Below, in pieces: positions 62,587 through 64,000 of a stretch of DNA of 64,000 nt. The stretch comes from Caldimonas mangrovi. Lineage in GTDB: Bacteria > Pseudomonadota > Gammaproteobacteria > Burkholderiales > Burkholderiaceae_C. Position 1 is the first letter of the stretch; each line of letters opens with the position of its first letter. A program made the translations under genes and the position numbers. The notes under the pieces are model-generated. The model did no database searches, was not told the DNA's origin, and worked only from the letters and a program-made list of their open reading frames with translations. The DNA lies in assembly GCF_023721835.1 (NCBI RefSeq), contig NZ_JAMKFE010000015.1:83766-147765 (forward strand), written 5' to 3'.

Positions 62587-64000
62587 ATGGCCACCACAAC
62601 TTCCACCGTGCTCGGCAAGGTCAGTGCCATTACCGGCAAGGCGTTCCTCAAGCTGCCGAACGGGCAGATGCGCGAGCTGAAAATCGGCGACGTCGTGCGC
62701 GAAGGCGACGTGATCGTCGTGACCGGTGAGGGCCGGGTCGAGATCGCTGACGAGAGCGGCGCCGTCTACGTGCCGCGTACCAATGAGCCGTTGACAGTGG
62801 CCGGGCTGGAGGCGGGCAAGCCCGAGCGGGTGACCGTCGACGAAATCGAGCGCGCCATCACTGCAGTGGACCAGGGTGGGTCTGAGGAAGATGCGCCTGC
62901 CGCGGGCTTGACCGCAGACGGTGCCGGCAGCGGCCTGGCGCCGGGACTGCGGGTCGACCGGGTGAATGAATCGGTCGACGGCACGGAAATCGAAGCAACC
63001 GCGCCCGCCGCCGGCGTTGAGCCCGCGGTCGTCGAAACCGGCAATGGGACCGCGGGGGACGCGGCCGACGAGGCCGACGCCGTCGATACCACGCCTCCTG
63101 CCGTCAGTGTGGCTGCACCGGCGCTGACCAACGATGCCACCCCCAGACTCGGCGGCACCACCGACCTGCCCGACGGCTCAACCGTGACGCTGGAAGTCAC
63201 GGATGCGGCCGGGGCTGTTCATACATTCACCACGACGGTGGTCGGCGGAGCTTATTCCGTCGATGTGCCCACGCCACTTGCCGACGGCGGATACACCGTC
63301 CGGGTCACTGCGCAAGACGCCGCGGGCAATACCAGCACCGCAGCAGCGGCTGGAACGATCGACACGACAGCTCCCGCTCTCACGATTGACACTCCCGCGC
63401 TGACGAACGACAACCGGCCGACCCTCTCCGGCACGACCGCCCTGCCTGACGGATCGGTCGTTGCGCTGGCCGTCACTGATGCGTCGGGTGCGGTACAGAC
63501 GTTGAATGCGACGGTGTCAGGTGGCGCCTACTCGGTCCAGGTGCCGGTCGCGTTGGTAGACGGCGGCTACACGGTGACCGCAACGGCCAGCGATGCCGCT
63601 GGCAACACTGCGAACGCCAATGACGCTGGCAGCATCGATACGACCGCTCCTGCGCTGACGATCGACGCGCCGACATTGACGGGCGACGCCACGCCGACGA
63701 TCAGCGGGACAGCCGACCTGCCGAACAACTCGACGGTCACGATCACGGTCACCGACTCCGCCGGTGCCACCCAGACGCTCACCGCCACTGTCACCGGTGG
63801 TGCCTACTCGGTCACCGTGCCGATCGCTCTGGCAGAAGGCAGCTTCACCGTGGTCGCATCTGCTGCGGATGCCGCGGGCAACACAGCGACCGCGAACGAT
63901 GCCGGCTCGCTGGACACCACCGCGCCAATCTTGACGGTCGACGCCCCCGCGTTGACCAACGATTCGACACCGACCATCACAGGTACGACGGACCTGCCCA
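62587..64000 (+). CDS. Giant LapA/BapA-like biofilm adhesin, N-terminal part, cut by the right edge
   Basis: The frame runs from ATG 62587 to the window end without a stop (471 codons seen). Residues about 1-100 match the retention module of LapA-type adhesins (STVLGKVSAITGKAFLKLPN, LKIGDVVREGDVIVV), which plugs the outer-membrane channel and keeps the protein on the surface. Two PAAG motifs follow (104-107 and 140-143), like the di-alanine site cut by the LapG protease. From residue 167 there are Ig-like repeats of exactly 92 residues (276 bases), starting DTTxPxxxxxxPxLTxDxxP. The protein is secreted by the adjacent LapB/LapC pair. Confidence 0.93.
   Translation, partial: MATTTSTVLGKVSAITGKAFLKLPNGQMRELKIGDVVREGDVIVVTGEGRVEIADESGAVYVPRTNEPLTVAGLEAGKPERVTVDEIERAITAVDQGGSEEDAPAAGLTADGAGSGLAPGLRVDRVNESVDGTEIEATAPAAGVEPAVVETGNGTAGDAADEADAVDTTPPAVSVAAPALTNDATPRLGGTTDLPDGSTVTLEVTDAAGAVHTFTTTVVGGAYSVDVPTPLADGGYTVRVTAQDAAGNTSTAAAAGTIDTTAPALTIDTPALTNDNRPTLSGTTALPDGSVVALAVTDASGAVQTLNATVSGGAYSVQVPVALVDGGYTVTATASDAAGNTANANDAGSIDTTAPALTIDAPTLTGDATPTISGTADLPNNSTVTITVTDSAGATQTLTATVTGGAYSVTVPIALAEGSFTVVASAADAAGNTATANDAGSLDTTAPILTVDAPALTNDSTPTITGTTDLP
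63085..64000 (+). repeat. 276-base tandem repeats coding Ig-like adhesin domains
   Basis: Units start at 63085, 63361, 63637 and 63913, each exactly 276 bases apart; the fourth is cut by the window edge. Each codes for one domain with DTT(A/P)P, LT(N/G)D, DLPxxSxVT, GGAYSVxVP and DAAGNT. Copies differ at many third positions, so they are not recent duplicates. Confidence 0.92.

Noticed and set aside
63085..64000. Regular repeats at the right edge considered as a CRISPR-like array
   Set aside because: The unit is 276 bases, fully coding and in frame, and codes for Ig-like domains.

Overview
The window is gene-dense, very GC-rich DNA with no rRNA, tRNA, CRISPR array, insertion sequence or prophage that I can recognise. 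The gene set (class I phaC-phaA-phaB for polyhydroxybutyrate, flhD/flhC flagellar master regulators, a ThiD-ThiE fusion, glrK-qseG-glrR beside mdoG-mdoH, paired short chromate transporters, Hanks-type kinases) points to the chromosome of a betaproteobacterium of the order Burkholderiales, probably near the Rubrivivax/Leptothrix/Caldimonas group. The genus is an inference from gene content and order, not from a marker gene.

Layout. 1-1.2 kb: a phosphoribosyltransferase followed by a gene for a degenerate ATPase-like domain cut by the window edge. 1.9-5.7 kb: a membrane Ser/Thr kinase, a DksA/TraR zinc protein, a small orphan and flhDC, closed by a hairpin terminator. 5.8-9.3 kb: a small membrane protein, a cysteine-rich copper-binding four-helix protein, a subtilase with a small prodomain-like partner, and a CBS protein. 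9.5-12.3 kb: egtD-egtB (ergothioneine) coupled to a GFA-family gene. 12.3-19.2 kb (minus strand): a TPP riboswitch, then thiC-thiO-thiS-thiG-thiDE and bioB. 20-22.8 kb: a phospholipase D/VTT fusion and an EEP-family nuclease/phosphatase. 22.9-31 kb: glrK-qseG-glrR, then a sigma-54 promoter with GlrR-type palindromes, mdoG-mdoH and a signal peptidase I.

31-34.3 kb (minus strand): a FecR-like protein, a haem-binding HAMP receptor without an output domain, and a soluble Hanks kinase, in an apparent operon. 34.5-37.8 kb: divergent metR and metE with MetR boxes between them. 37.8-50 kb: mixed housekeeping and orphan genes (DUF72, penicillin acylase family, hydroxyacid dehydrogenase, MFS exporter, split chromate transporter, DUF302, lipoprotein, upp, sirtuin, rlmB, LolD-like ATPase). 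50.3-54.9 kb: tesA, then phaB, phaA and phaC on the minus strand. 55-58.6 kb: pgeF, maiA/nagL-like, ubiC, fumarylpyruvate hydrolase-like and a Nudix hydrolase. 58.7-64 kb: a LapB/LapC-type type I secretion pair and the start of a giant LapA/BapA-like adhesin made of 276-bp tandem repeats, cut by the right edge.

The most interesting points are the predicted GlrR/sigma-54 control of periplasmic glucan synthesis, the FecR-haem receptor-kinase module, the SD-sequestering hairpin under the thiC riboswitch, and the two LapG-like di-alanine motifs in the adhesin.
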